Shown here: piece after piece, positions 52,506 to 61,232 of the stretch
Position numbering within the stretch: the stretch's first letter is position 1
Layout of the letters: each line of letters starts with the position of its first letter
Assembly (NCBI GenBank): GCA_910587255.1
Contig: CAJUKT010000039.1
Span: forward strand, 62,001-126,000
DNA from: an uncultured Oscillospiraceae bacterium
GTDB lineage: Bacteria; Bacillota; Clostridia; Oscillospirales; Oscillospiraceae
DNA: 64,000 nucleotides
Direction of reading: 5' to 3'
Notes under the pieces: model-generated
What the model was told of the DNA's origin: nothing
Database searches by the model: none
Seen by the model: only the letters and a program-made list of their open reading frames with translations
Position numbers and translations under genes: made by a program

Positions 52506-52534
52506 TTGACACAGCTCGACAATTGCGCTATGAT
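52506..52534 (+). promoter_or_regulatory. Promoter of the ABC transporter operon
   Basis: TTGACA (52506-52511), 17 bases, TATGAT (52529-52534), near-consensus, with direct repeats overlapping the expected transcription start. Confidence 0.85.
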
Positions 52535-52559
52535 TAGTACAACGTTATAGTACAACGTT
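52535..52559 (+). promoter_or_regulatory. Tandem operator-like repeats over the transcription start
   Basis: TAGTACAACGTT occurs at 52535-52546 and again at 52548-52559 (13-bp period), exactly where RNA polymerase starts. The inner GTAC and TTGTACTA (reverse) forms resemble GntR-type sites. A repressor bound here would block the operon; no candidate repressor gene is adjacent. Confidence 0.5.
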
Positions 52560-52613
52560 TTAGCAGAAAATGCAATGAAAATTTGCATAATAAAAGAAGG
52601 AGGATACAAAGAT

Positions 52614-54260
52614 ATGAAAAAAACTGGCCGTGTGAAGAGGAGCATGGCGCTGCTCCTGGCCCTGAGCCTGGTTCTATGCCTGCTGATGGCGGGCTGCGCA
52701 GGCAAGCCGCCGGAGGAATCTCCCGGTGCTCCCGATACTCCGAGCGCACCCGGCGCATCCCAGAATGTGGACACCCCGTCCGGCCCCAAGCAGGGCGGCG
52801 TGCTCCGCTACGCCAGCGGCAACGGCATCGTGTCCCCCGGCTATACGCCGGAGTGCACAAATAACGCGTCCCTGCTCTTCCTGACCACCGCCTATGAGTC
52901 CCTGGTGACCTACGCGGAGGACGGCTCCACCGTCGGGCTGCTGGCCACCGGCTGGGAGATCGACGCGGACGAGCCCAGCATCACCTGGACGCTGCGGGAA
53001 AACGTGAAATTTGCCGACGGCGAGCCCTTCAACGCCGAGGCGGTGAAGCGGAACATCGAGGAGTACCAGTCCAAGGAGCGCACGGAGACGGCGGTGATCA
53101 CCTCCATGGAGGTGATCGACGACACCCACATCAAAATGGTGCTGGACAACTGGTCGTCCTCCGCGGTGGAATCCATCGGCTTCTTTGTGTATTACATGTC
53201 GCCCAAGGCGCTGGAGGACGTGGACGCGCTGCGCACCTCCTCGTGCGGCACGGGCCCCTTCCAGGTGTCCGAATTCAACCCGGGCGTCTCCATCAAGTAC
53301 ACCAAGAACACCGGCTATTGGCAGCAGGGCAAGCCCTATCTGGATGGCGTGGAGATCTATGTGGTGGAGCAGCAGACCACCCTGTCCTCCGCCTTCCAGG
53401 CCGGCGAGTACGACATGATCATGCTGGCGGACATGACCATTGCCTCCGACCTGATGGCCATGGGCTCCACCGCCAGCGGGACCATCGTCAACGAGACCAA
53501 CACCAACGGCCAGGGCCTGACCATCTGCGGGCTCATCCCCAACAGCGCCGATCCCAGCTCCCCCTTTGCCGACGCCAGGGTTCGCCGGGCCATGGCGCTG
53601 GCGGTGGACGCCGGGGCCATCTGCGACGCCTTCGGCTACGGCGTGTACACCCCCACCGACCAATGGGCCACGCCGGAGGCCATCACCTATAACACTGGCA
53701 TCACTCCCCTGGGCTATGACCCCGACAAGGCCCGCGCGCTGCTGGCCGAGGCGGGCTACCCCGATGGGTTCAATACCACACTCACCGTCTCCCCCTATGT
53801 CTCCGACTACTTCACCGCGGCGGCGGCCATGCTGGACGAGGTGGGCATCCACTGCGAGCTGAACATGGTGGATAACGCCACCGAGGTGTCCATGTATTCC
53901 ACCGGCAGCTGGGAGGGCATCATGGGCCATTACGCCACCATTTCCCCGGATCTCGGCCTGTACATGGGCCGCCATCTGGACTATAACGGGACCTTCTACG
54001 CCGCGGGCATCCAGCATCCCGAGGATCACATGGAGCTGCTGGAGAAGATCCGCGCGTCGTCGGATGAAAAGGAGAAGCTGGACTACGAGTGGCAGCTCCA
54101 GGCCCTGATCTACGACAAAGAGACGGGTAGCGCCCTGTTCGGAAAGCCGCTGCTGGTCATCAAAAACATGTACTACAAGTACGACTACCTGAAGGACGAC
54201 GGCCGCGCGGTGTGCGAGGCGAATATCTGGAGCATCGCCGACGCCTGGATGGACAAGTAA
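52614..54260 (+). CDS. Oligopeptide/nickel-family ABC transporter substrate-binding lipoprotein
   Basis: 548 residues, family SBP_bac_5. A lipobox signal peptide (LLMAGC) and Pro/Ser-rich linker lead into KQGGVLRYASG, then WTLRENVKFADGEPFNAEAVK near residue 130 and FADARVRRAMALAVDAGAI near 320, all standard for DppA/OppA relatives. These bind peptides, but some bind oligosaccharides, nickel or opines. It leads an operon with permease and ATPase genes and several sugar-type enzymes, so a glycoside or modified peptide is as likely as a plain peptide. AAGGAGG precedes the ATG at 52614. Confidence 0.88.
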   Translation: MKKTGRVKRSMALLLALSLVLCLLMAGCAGKPPEESPGAPDTPSAPGASQNVDTPSGPKQGGVLRYASGNGIVSPGYTPECTNNASLLFLTTAYESLVTYAEDGSTVGLLATGWEIDADEPSITWTLRENVKFADGEPFNAEAVKRNIEEYQSKERTETAVITSMEVIDDTHIKMVLDNWSSSAVESIGFFVYYMSPKALEDVDALRTSSCGTGPFQVSEFNPGVSIKYTKNTGYWQQGKPYLDGVEIYVVEQQTTLSSAFQAGEYDMIMLADMTIASDLMAMGSTASGTIVNETNTNGQGLTICGLIPNSADPSSPFADARVRRAMALAVDAGAICDAFGYGVYTPTDQWATPEAITYNTGITPLGYDPDKARALLAEAGYPDGFNTTLTVSPYVSDYFTAAAAMLDEVGIHCELNMVDNATEVSMYSTGSWEGIMGHYATISPDLGLYMGRHLDYNGTFYAAGIQHPEDHMELLEKIRASSDEKEKLDYEWQLQALIYDKETGSALFGKPLLVIKNMYYKYDYLKDDGRAVCEANIWSIADAWMDK

Positions 54261-54276
54261 CAGGCGGCGCGTCAGA

Positions 54277-54348
54277 GCAGGCATGGACATGGAAGCAGGC
54301 ATGGACATGGAAGCAGGCATGGACATGGAAGCAGGCATGGACATGGAA
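54277..54348 (+). repeat. Four perfect 18-bp tandem repeats
   Basis: The unit GCAGGCATGGACATGGAA is repeated four times without change in the 137-base gap between binding-protein and permease genes. A GC-rich hairpin follows (54349-54355 with 54365-54371). Open readings across it are repeat artefacts (for example AGMDME repeats) with no ribosome binding site. Confidence 0.9.
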
Positions 54349-54397
54349 GGGGCCGTGTCCCACGCGGCCCCTTCCTCAAAGATGGGGGGAGTGATTT

Positions 54398-55354
54398 GTG
54401 AGCAGCAAGCTGCTTAAAATGATTGGACGAAGGATTGTACAGTCGGTCATCGTGATACTCATAGTGACGCTGATGGTGTTTCTGCTGATGCAGCTGGTGC
54501 CGGGGGACGCCGTCACCAATTTCCTGGGAGCCAGCGCCACCGACAGCCAGATTGAATACTACACAAAGCTCTTCGGCTATGACCAACCCGTGCTGGTGCA
54601 GTACTTCAAATGGCTGGGCGGCCTGTTCCACGGGGAGATGGGCCGGTCGATCTCCCTGCAGATGGAGATTGCCGACGTTCTGGTACAGCGCCTCCAGGTG
54701 ACCCTGTCCATTGTGCTCCCGGCGTTTGTCATCGCGGTGGTGGTGGGGGTGTCCCTGGGCATTGTGGCGGCGAAGAACCGGGGCACCGTCCTGGACTCGC
54801 TGATCTCCGTGGTGGCCAACATCGGCATGTCCATGCCCATGTTCTGGTTTGGGCTGATGCTGATCCTGGTCTTTGCCAACATCCTGCATATCCTGCCCAC
54901 CTCCGGGTACGTCTATCCCCAGGACGACCTGGGCGCGGCCATCCGCCACTCGGTTCTGCCCGTCACGGTGCTGGCGCTCAACTACATGTCCCAGTTCTGC
55001 CGGCAGACCCGCTCCTCCATGCTGGAGGTCATCCGCCAGGACTATGTGACCACGGCCAAGGCCAAGGGCGTCAGCGCCAAGGCCATTACATTCCGCCACC
55101 AGCTGCGCAATGCCCTCATCCCCATTGTGACGGTGATGGGCGCATCCCTGGGGGCCATGGTGGGCGGCACCGTGCTGGTGGAGAGCGTGTTCGTAATCCC
55201 CGGGCTGGGCAACCTGATGATCTCGGCCATCAAGGCCCGGGACTTTATGGTGGTGGAAAACGGCGTGCTGGTGATATCCGTGGTGGTGGCGGTGTGTAAT
55301 CTGGCGGTGGACGTGCTGTACGGCGTGATCGACCCCAGAATCAGAAACGACTGA
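54398..55354 (+). CDS. ABC transporter permease, DppB/OppB type
   Basis: 318 residues with six membrane helices and the DppB-type start (IGRRIVQSVIVILIVTLMVFLLMQLVPGD), and the EAA loop QDYVTTAKAKGVSAKAITFRHQLRNALIPI near residue 215 that contacts the ATPase. It should form half of the channel. The GTG start at 54398 has GGGGGGAG upstream. Its partner DppC-type permease is the broken gene just downstream, so the transporter as encoded here is incomplete. Confidence 0.9.
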   Translation: MSSKLLKMIGRRIVQSVIVILIVTLMVFLLMQLVPGDAVTNFLGASATDSQIEYYTKLFGYDQPVLVQYFKWLGGLFHGEMGRSISLQMEIADVLVQRLQVTLSIVLPAFVIAVVVGVSLGIVAAKNRGTVLDSLISVVANIGMSMPMFWFGLMLILVFANILHILPTSGYVYPQDDLGAAIRHSVLPVTVLALNYMSQFCRQTRSSMLEVIRQDYVTTAKAKGVSAKAITFRHQLRNALIPIVTVMGASLGAMVGGTVLVESVFVIPGLGNLMISAIKARDFMVVENGVLVISVVVAVCNLAVDVLYGVIDPRIRND

Positions 55355-55378
55355 TCCCGGCGGGAAGTGGAGGTCAAC

Positions 55379-55446
55379 GTGAACAAAAAATCATTATGGA
55401 AGAAAATAACCGGGTCCAGAGTGTTCAAGGTGCTCACCGGGAATAG
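55379..55446 (+). pseudogene. DppC-type permease gene, only the first ~22 codons remain
   Basis: A GTG start with GGAGG five bases upstream encodes MNKKSLWKKITGSRVFKVLTGN, the usual cytoplasmic front of DppC/OppC permeases, in the expected place after dppB. From about 55446 the sequence changes to unrelated DNA and no membrane helix follows; the reading stops at 55639. About 270 codons of the permease are missing. Confidence 0.75.
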
Positions 55447-55512
55447 CGGATATGTTCTTGATGGGCTTCGTATTCAGTCATGGAAAATCCCCCTTTCTTC
55501 GATTATGGGAAA

Positions 55513-55609
55513 GGGCGGCAGCACTTTTTGCTGTCGCCCCTTGATTACCCACCAGCAAGGACAGTCGGGGCTGTCAACGGTGGGCGCAGCCCATTTACCT
55601 GCCGTTGAC
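55513..55609. other. Cluster of nested inverted repeats
   Basis: Three hairpins in under 100 bases: 55513-55523 with 55529-55539 (one G-T pair), GACAG at 55560-55564 with CTGTC at 55571-55575, and GTCAACGG at 55573-55580 with CCGTTGAC at 55602-55609 enclosing GGGC-GCA-GCCC. The second and third overlap and are mutually exclusive. Such density is typical of origins of transfer or replication or of structured leader DNA in mobile elements, but no protein partner is present. Confidence 0.5.
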
Positions 55610-55647
55610 TGGCTCGGCTGGATTTGCTATACAAATTAGAGATATGC

Positions 55648-56688
55648 TTAACTATTCATTTGTGTCATTAGTTCTCTAAACTCCGTACAATCACGCATAA
55701 ATGCAAATTCATCTTTACTGTTCAATTCCTCGCAAAGAGAATCTGCCACTTTACTTGAAAGAGCTGTTACCTCTGTTCCGTCCAAATTGCGGTACAACTT
55801 ACAATTCTGCGATTTCCATTCTTTTCTCATAGCAGGCAACATTTTTGAAAGAATAGATAAACTTTCGTCTTTATCTTTCTTATCTAATGCAAGCTGCAAA
55901 TGAGCATTGTAACGCATCCATTCCGGGAAAGAAAACGTACAAGTAATTGTTTCGTACATATCCGCAAAAAAATCTGCATCCATATTGCGGTTTTCGCATA
56001 ACGCTATTTCAAGCATATTTATTAAAGCGGTTTGTATCTCCGTAACACCGTTCAATATTCTGTGTTCCCAGAATTTTTCTGCGTCTGTGTATTTTTTCTG
56101 TTGCTGGTAAAGAATTGCAAGCTGTTCTTCTTTGTCTATTGTGGAGAATGGTAGCGTATTGATTAGTTCCTCTGCCTTTGAATATTCGCCCCTATTTCTT
56201 GCATAGGAAATTAGCATACTAATTGCTATATCTCTGATTTCTGGAATTTCATTTACGGACAGCCTTTTATAAAAAGTTTCAAATGTTTCCTCATATTGTT
56301 CTGGCTCTGGTACACTATAAAGCCATCTTGCGCCATCTAAATAAAGAATAGCTGAATATACCAGTCTATCACAAGTGGGATATTCATGTATTTTGTCGAT
56401 TGCCATCTGAAAAGCGGTTTGATAGCCCTGCTCTTGAACAACTTTATCAAGTTCATTGACAAAGTTTTCAATCTCTACATCAGTTAAATCCTCATTAAAT
56501 GACAACAGGGTATTCAAATCCATTTTTAGTAGACGGGCAAGAGCCGGTAAAAGGGTTATATCTGGATATGTGCTACCTTTTTCCCACTTATTTACAGCCG
56601 AGGTGGATACACCTAAAAGCTCGGCAACTTGTTCTTGTGTTAATGACAATTCTTTCCGTTTTTCTCGGATAATTTGATTGATTTTCAT
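55648..56688 (-). CDS. XRE-family regulator with TPR-like C-terminal domain
   Basis: 346 residues. An N-terminal XRE helix-turn-helix (about 5-60: LSLTQEQVAELLGVSTSAVNKWEKGSTYPDITLLPALARLLKMDLNTLL) is followed by about 270 residues of helical repeats resembling TPRs (for example SKAEELINTLPFSTIDKEEQLAILYQQQKKYTDAEKFW). Codon use is strongly AT-biased, unlike every neighbour, which indicates recent acquisition. AAGGAGG lies seven bases before the ATG at 56688. Regulators of this build often control a nearby transporter or element gene or sense peptides, but nothing else of the element remains here. Confidence 0.85.
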   Translation of the reverse strand: MKINQIIREKRKELSLTQEQVAELLGVSTSAVNKWEKGSTYPDITLLPALARLLKMDLNTLLSFNEDLTDVEIENFVNELDKVVQEQGYQTAFQMAIDKIHEYPTCDRLVYSAILYLDGARWLYSVPEPEQYEETFETFYKRLSVNEIPEIRDIAISMLISYARNRGEYSKAEELINTLPFSTIDKEEQLAILYQQQKKYTDAEKFWEHRILNGVTEIQTALINMLEIALCENRNMDADFFADMYETITCTFSFPEWMRYNAHLQLALDKKDKDESLSILSKMLPAMRKEWKSQNCKLYRNLDGTEVTALSSKVADSLCEELNSKDEFAFMRDCTEFRELMTQMNS

Positions 56689-56716
56689 AAGCAAACCTCC
56701 TTGTGTTTATGCTTTT

Positions 56717-56745
56717 ATGATAGCAGCGTAGGCTTTAAGGAACAA
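56717..56745 (-). promoter_or_regulatory. Promoter of the XRE regulator gene
   Basis: Minus strand TTGTTC (56740-56745), 17 bases, TATCAT (56717-56722), about 25 bases before the ATG. Confidence 0.65.
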
Positions 56746-56850
56746 TAGAGCCGTTGTTAAAATGATGATTTAGAAAATTAACTAAAAGTTAAAAACGGAA
56801 TAGTCAGCGGCTGTCTATCAAATTCTTGGTTGCTACTTTACCACACATGA

Positions 56851-57369
56851 GCATTTTCCGGCGGGATGAAGCAGCGCATTGTGATTGCCATCGCCCTGGC
56901 CTGCGAGCCTAAGCTGATTTTGGCGGACGAGCCCACCACCGCCCTGGATGTGACCATCCAGGCCCAGATGCTGGGGCTGATCCACGACTTGCAGCAGCGG
57001 CTGAACACAGCCATGATCCTGGTCACCCACGATTTGGGGGTGGTGGCCCAGACCTGCGAGAAGGTGGCGGTGATGTACGCCGGGCAGTGTGTGGAATACG
57101 GCCGTGTGGAGGCTGTTTTCGACAGCCAGACCCTCCACCCGTACACAAGGGGACTGTTCAACGCCATTCCCAAGCTGGACGGGGACGCCCAGCGCCTGGA
57201 GACCATCGAGGGGATGATCCCCGACCCGTCGGTGAAGATTGAGGGCTGCCGGTTTGCCCAGCGCTGCAAATTCGCCACCCAGCGGTGCAAGGCGGACCCC
57301 GGCATGATCCAGGTGGCCCCCGATCACATGATTCGGTGCCACTTGTTTGACAAGCGGACGGAGGGGTGA
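56851..57369 (+). pseudogene. DppD/OppD-type ATPase gene, N-terminal half missing
   Basis: The reading enters at AFSGGMKQR, the ABC signature motif, preceded in frame by TGA (56848-56850). Walker B (LILADEPTTALD), the H-loop (LVTHDLG) and the oligopeptide-ATPase C-terminal region (HPYTRGLFNAIP, Cys-rich CRFAQRCKFATQRC) are intact, but Walker A and about 155 N-terminal residues are absent. A short product could start at the ATG at 56866 but would not bind ATP properly. The stop lies just before dppF, as in intact operons. Confidence 0.8.
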
Positions 57370-57372
57370 GCC

Positions 57373-58332
57373 GTGGAAGAGAAAACGTTGGTTCAGGTCA
57401 AGGACCTGAAAAAGTACTTCAAGACCTCAAAGGGGATGCTCCATGCGGTGGACGGCGTCAGCTTTTCCATCCCCAAGGGGCGCACCCTGGGGGTGGTGGG
57501 CGAGTCCGGCTGCGGGAAGTCCACGCTGGGGAAGGTGCTGCTGCACCTGCACGAGTCCACCGCGGGGCAGATCTTCTTCGACGGGGCGGACATCACCCAC
57601 TTCAACGAGCGGCGGCTGCGGGACTACCGGAAGCGGATGCAGATGATTTTCCAAGACCCTCAGGCGTCGCTGGACCCGCGCAAAAACGTGTCCAGCCTGA
57701 TCGGGGAGCCGCTGAAAAACTACAAGCTCACCCAGAGCCGGGCGGAGTATGAGGAGCGGGTAGACGAGATCATGCGCACGGTGGGGCTGGCCTCCATCTA
57801 CAAGGAGAGCTATTCCCACGAGCTGGACGGCGGGCGGCGCCAGCGCATCGGCATCGGGCGCGCCCTGGCGGTGGACCCGGAGTTCATTGTGTGCGACGAG
57901 CCGGTGTCCGCCCTGGACGTGTCCATCCAGGCCCAGATTCTGAACCTGCTGATGGACCTCCAGGATTCCCGGGGGCTTACGTATATCTTTATCACCCATG
58001 ACCTGAGCGTGGTCAAGCACATCAGCCATAACATCATCGTCATGTATCTGGGCCAGTGCGTGGAGTACGCCGACGCCCAAACCCTGTTCAAGCGCCCGCT
58101 GCACCCCTACACCAACGGGCTTTTGGACGCGGTGCCCATCCCCAGCCTGCGCCAGCGCAGGCTCAGCACTCAAGTCATGCGGGGCGAGCTCACCAGCCCC
58201 ATCGAGCCCAAGCCGGGCTGCCGCTTTGCCTCCCGCTGTCCCCACGCCACCGGCGAATGCCGGGGGCAGGATATCCCCCTCAAAGAGGTAGAGCCGGGGC
58301 ATTGGGTGGCGTGCCGGCTGGCGTGCCCATAG
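57373..58332 (+). CDS. ABC transporter ATPase, DppF/OppF type
   Basis: 319 residues, complete: Walker A GESGCGKST (near 43), Q-loop IFQDPQASLDPR, signature HELDGGRRQR (near 155, a variant of the usual FSGGQRQR), Walker B FIVCDEPVSALD, H-loop FITHDLSV, and the C-terminal oligopeptide region (HPYTNGLLDAVPIPS, Cys-rich CRFASRCPHATGEC). It works as the second ATPase with DppD, which is broken here. GTG start at 57373 with GGAGGGG upstream. Confidence 0.9.
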   Translation: MEEKTLVQVKDLKKYFKTSKGMLHAVDGVSFSIPKGRTLGVVGESGCGKSTLGKVLLHLHESTAGQIFFDGADITHFNERRLRDYRKRMQMIFQDPQASLDPRKNVSSLIGEPLKNYKLTQSRAEYEERVDEIMRTVGLASIYKESYSHELDGGRRQRIGIGRALAVDPEFIVCDEPVSALDVSIQAQILNLLMDLQDSRGLTYIFITHDLSVVKHISHNIIVMYLGQCVEYADAQTLFKRPLHPYTNGLLDAVPIPSLRQRRLSTQVMRGELTSPIEPKPGCRFASRCPHATGECRGQDIPLKEVEPGHWVACRLACP

Positions 58333-58341
58333 ACAGGGGGG

Positions 58342-60063
58342 ATGGCAGTGCCTTATACACAGGAGGAAAAGGAGCGGGAGCTGGCCCGCATCCGGGAGCA
58401 GTTCGAGAAATGCTCCGTAAAGCCCTTTGTGCGGGATATCCAAATGGAGGAGCTGATGCTGCCCGCCCGGGACGGGGTGCGGCTGCGCACGGTGGTATGC
58501 CGGCCCCGCAGCGGCGGGCGCTTTCCCACGGTGTTGTGCCGCTCATGCTACCCCGACGCGGACGCGGCCTACCGCCTGACGGCGAGGGAGTACGCCCGCC
58601 GGGGCTTTGGCTACATCTACCAGTACTGCCGGGGGACCGGGGACTCGGAGGGGGTCTGGGAGCCCAATGTGAACGAGCGGGACGACGGAAAGGATATGCT
58701 GGACTGGGCGGACGGTCTGGACTGGGTGGAGAGCCTGGGGTACGCGGGCTGCTCCTATCTGGCGCTGACAGGGTGGGTGGTGGCCGACATTCTGCCCCCC
58801 AAGGTCAAGACCATGTACCTCACCCATTACGGCGTGTTCCGCCACACCTCGGCCTATCAGGACGGGCTGTTCCGCCACGATATTCTCACCAGCTGGGCCA
58901 TGTGGAACGCCGGACGCCCCATCCGTGCCGGCTACCTGGACTCCTGCCGGTTCCGCCCCCACGAGGACGTGGACGAGGCGCTGTGGGGCGGGAGACTGGA
59001 CTGGTACCGGGCGTGGGTCACGTCGCCGGACCGGGAGGACGCCTATTGGAACACTGGGTTCTGGGGAGAGCTGAAGGCCATCCCCCCCAAGGTGCGGGTG
59101 CCGCTCTACCTGGGGGAGGGGTGGTACGACCACCACCTGGGCTCGGCCATTGAGACCTATCGGGCCCTTTCCGGCGAGGCCAGGGCCCATACCACCTTCC
59201 GCATCGGCCCGTGGGACCACAACTTTAACTTTGCGCTGGAGGGCCGGACGGGTAAAAACGCGGACGCGGACGAGGCCCTGCGCTGCTTCAACTGGTTTTA
59301 CGGCATCTTGGTGAAGGGGGAGGCGCCGGAGGGCAGAATCCTGAGCTATGTGTGCGGGGATGACAGCTGGCACTGCCGCCCGGCCTGGCACATCCCGGAG
59401 CAGGGGGGCTTTACGCTGCACCTGGCGGCCGGGGACGGCGCCGGAGCGGCGCTGCGCCTGTCGGAGCGGCCGCCGGGGACGGCGGGGATGGCGCGCTTCA
59501 CCTATGACCCGGACGACCCGGCGCCCACCCACGGCGCGGAATCGCTGATGGCGTCCTCCGAGCACCAGGGCAGCCTGCGCCAGCCGGAGCCGGGGTGGAG
59601 GGAGGATGTGATCTCCTTTGTGTCCGATGCGCTGGACCGGGATCTGACCGTGATGGGGAGCATATCGGTCCGCTTCCAGGCGGCCTCTTCCGCGCAGGAC
59701 ACCGCCTTTGCCGCCAAGGTGATGGAGGTTCTGCCCTCGGGGGAGGCGTACCACATCCGAACGGGGATCACCACCCTGGGCTACCGGGGGCATTCCGGGC
59801 GCAGGCAGGCGTACGAGCCGGGCACGGCGGTGGGGGCGGCCATCGACATGTGGGATATCGCGTGGAAGCTGCACAAGGGTTCCCGGGTCAGGCTGGATAT
59901 CACCTCCTCCGACTTCCCCCAGTACGCCGCCCACAGCAATTACCCCGGGGTATGGGCCCGGCAGGGGAGGGCGCAGCGGGCGGAGCAGACGATTTTCTTT
60001 GGGGATGGGGCGCAGGCGTTTGTGTCCTTCCCGGTCATAAAGGAGGACGGTCAAAGTGATTAG
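58342..60063 (+). CDS. CocE/NonD-family hydrolase (S15 X-Pro dipeptidyl-peptidase-like)
   Basis: 573 residues without a signal peptide, so cytoplasmic. The alpha/beta-hydrolase core has the nucleophile motif GYAGCSYLAL (Ser138), a likely acid in EGWYDHHLG (near 260) and the catalytic His in GPWDHNFN (near 295). The C-terminal third (about 370-570) is the jelly-roll domain of the X-Pro/CocE family. Family members cleave acyl esters, amides or X-Pro dipeptides. As part of the transporter operon it probably acts on the imported compound, releasing an acyl, amino-acid or sugar part for the dehydrogenases downstream. Confidence 0.85.
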   Translation: MAVPYTQEEKERELARIREQFEKCSVKPFVRDIQMEELMLPARDGVRLRTVVCRPRSGGRFPTVLCRSCYPDADAAYRLTAREYARRGFGYIYQYCRGTGDSEGVWEPNVNERDDGKDMLDWADGLDWVESLGYAGCSYLALTGWVVADILPPKVKTMYLTHYGVFRHTSAYQDGLFRHDILTSWAMWNAGRPIRAGYLDSCRFRPHEDVDEALWGGRLDWYRAWVTSPDREDAYWNTGFWGELKAIPPKVRVPLYLGEGWYDHHLGSAIETYRALSGEARAHTTFRIGPWDHNFNFALEGRTGKNADADEALRCFNWFYGILVKGEAPEGRILSYVCGDDSWHCRPAWHIPEQGGFTLHLAAGDGAGAALRLSERPPGTAGMARFTYDPDDPAPTHGAESLMASSEHQGSLRQPEPGWREDVISFVSDALDRDLTVMGSISVRFQAASSAQDTAFAAKVMEVLPSGEAYHIRTGITTLGYRGHSGRRQAYEPGTAVGAAIDMWDIAWKLHKGSRVRLDITSSDFPQYAAHSNYPGVWARQGRAQRAEQTIFFGDGAQAFVSFPVIKEDGQSD

Positions 60064-61198
60064 CACATTTTCAACCACAAAATATGTGGTGGGCAGCGGC
60101 GCGCTGAAAAAGCTGGCGGATTACAAGGGCAGGAAGATGGCCCTGGTGGTGGACGCGGGCATCGCCGGCCCGCTGGGGCTGGAGCAGGCGCTCTACCGGG
60201 ATATCCTGGAGGGGGCGGGCGTGGACTACCGGGTGGTCTGCCAGGTCCCGTCGGAGCCCGACATGGAGCTGCTGGAGGAGCCCATCCGGGCCGTGCGGGA
60301 CTATGACCCTGACGTGGTGGTGGGCATCGGCGGCGGCGCGTCCATGGATGCGGCCAAGGCCCTGCTGGTATTTCTGGAGCACCCGGACATGACCTGGGAA
60401 CGGGCCGTCTCCCAGGACGGGGTGGGCCCCTTCTCCGGCAGGCGCACCCTCGTCGCGGTGCCCACCACCAGCGGCACCGGCTCTGAGACCACAATCTGCG
60501 CGGTCATCAAGGACGCCGCCCACCGGAAGGCCATGATCCTCAGCCCCCACATCCGGCCGGACCTTGCCATCCTGGACTTTGACCTGGTGAAAAGCATCCC
60601 CCAAAAGAACGTGGCCTACTCCGGCGCGGACGCCCTGGCCCACGCCCTGGAGGCGGCGGTGTCGGCGGCGGCCAGCCCCATGGTGGCCGCCCAGGGTACG
60701 GCGGCGGCCACCGTTATCCTGCGCAGCCTGAAGCCGTCCTGGGACGGTGACATGGAGGCCCGGGTGGACATGCACGTGGCGGCCACCATGGCGGGCAGCG
60801 CCATCGACAACGCCATCACCGGCATGGCCCACGGCATGGACGGCGCGGGGGGCGACTTCGGCAAGCCCCACGGGCTCATGACCGGCCTGATCCTGCCCTA
60901 CACCATGCTGTATCTCGGCCCCCGCCCGGTGTACAGCGGCGTGGCCCGCAGCATCGGGCTTGCCGGGGACGGCGAGGCGCTGTGCCGGGGGCTGGTGGAG
61001 TACATCTGGAAGCTGTACGACGAGATTGAGATGCCCAAAACCCTCCGGGAGGCGGGCATACCCGAGCAGGAATACCTGGCCAGAATTCCCGCCTACGTTG
61101 AGCGGTCCATGGGGGATTATAACATTATTCTCGCGCCAAAGGACCCCACGCGGGAGGAGCTGGAGGAGCTGTACCGGCAGATATACTACGGTATTTGA
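60056..61198 (+). CDS. Iron-containing alcohol dehydrogenase
   Basis: 380 residues, group III Fe-dependent dehydrogenase: GIGGGASMDAAKA near 95, VPTTSGTGSETT near 140, metal ligands Asp and His in YSGADALAHALEAA near 195, and GMAHGMDG ... GKPHGLMTG near 265-280. The spacer between the last two His residues differs from typical alcohol dehydrogenases, suggesting an unusual substrate. GTG start at 60056 follows AGGAGG and overlaps the hydrolase gene by eight bases. It is distinct from the enzyme at 27937. Confidence 0.85.
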   Translation: MISTFSTTKYVVGSGALKKLADYKGRKMALVVDAGIAGPLGLEQALYRDILEGAGVDYRVVCQVPSEPDMELLEEPIRAVRDYDPDVVVGIGGGASMDAAKALLVFLEHPDMTWERAVSQDGVGPFSGRRTLVAVPTTSGTGSETTICAVIKDAAHRKAMILSPHIRPDLAILDFDLVKSIPQKNVAYSGADALAHALEAAVSAAASPMVAAQGTAAATVILRSLKPSWDGDMEARVDMHVAATMAGSAIDNAITGMAHGMDGAGGDFGKPHGLMTGLILPYTMLYLGPRPVYSGVARSIGLAGDGEALCRGLVEYIWKLYDEIEMPKTLREAGIPEQEYLARIPAYVERSMGDYNIILAPKDPTREELEELYRQIYYGI

Positions 61199-61232
61199 GC
61201 CGGAATCAATTCAAACGGATGCGGAGGTAACT

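Larger units (their letters stand above)
55447..56850. other. Foreign AT-richer segment replacing part of the transporter operon
   Basis: About 1.4 kb, clearly more AT-rich than its surroundings, lies where the rest of dppC and the front of dppD should be. It carries an XRE-type regulator gene on the minus strand, a 100-base palindrome-rich stretch on its left, and AT-rich DNA with TTAACT-AAA-AGTTAA near 56781 on its right. No integrase, transposase or flanking inverted or direct repeats are visible. It may be a remnant of a mobile element, a recombination replacement, or an assembly chimera. Confidence 0.65.

Noticed and set aside
54212..54394. Small proteins made of QAWTWK or AGMDME repeats
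   Set aside because: They arise only from reading the 18-bp tandem repeat and lack translation signals.
55447..56850. A complete insertion sequence
   Set aside because: No transposase or integrase, no terminal inverted repeats and no target duplication; and host sequence is missing, not simply interrupted.
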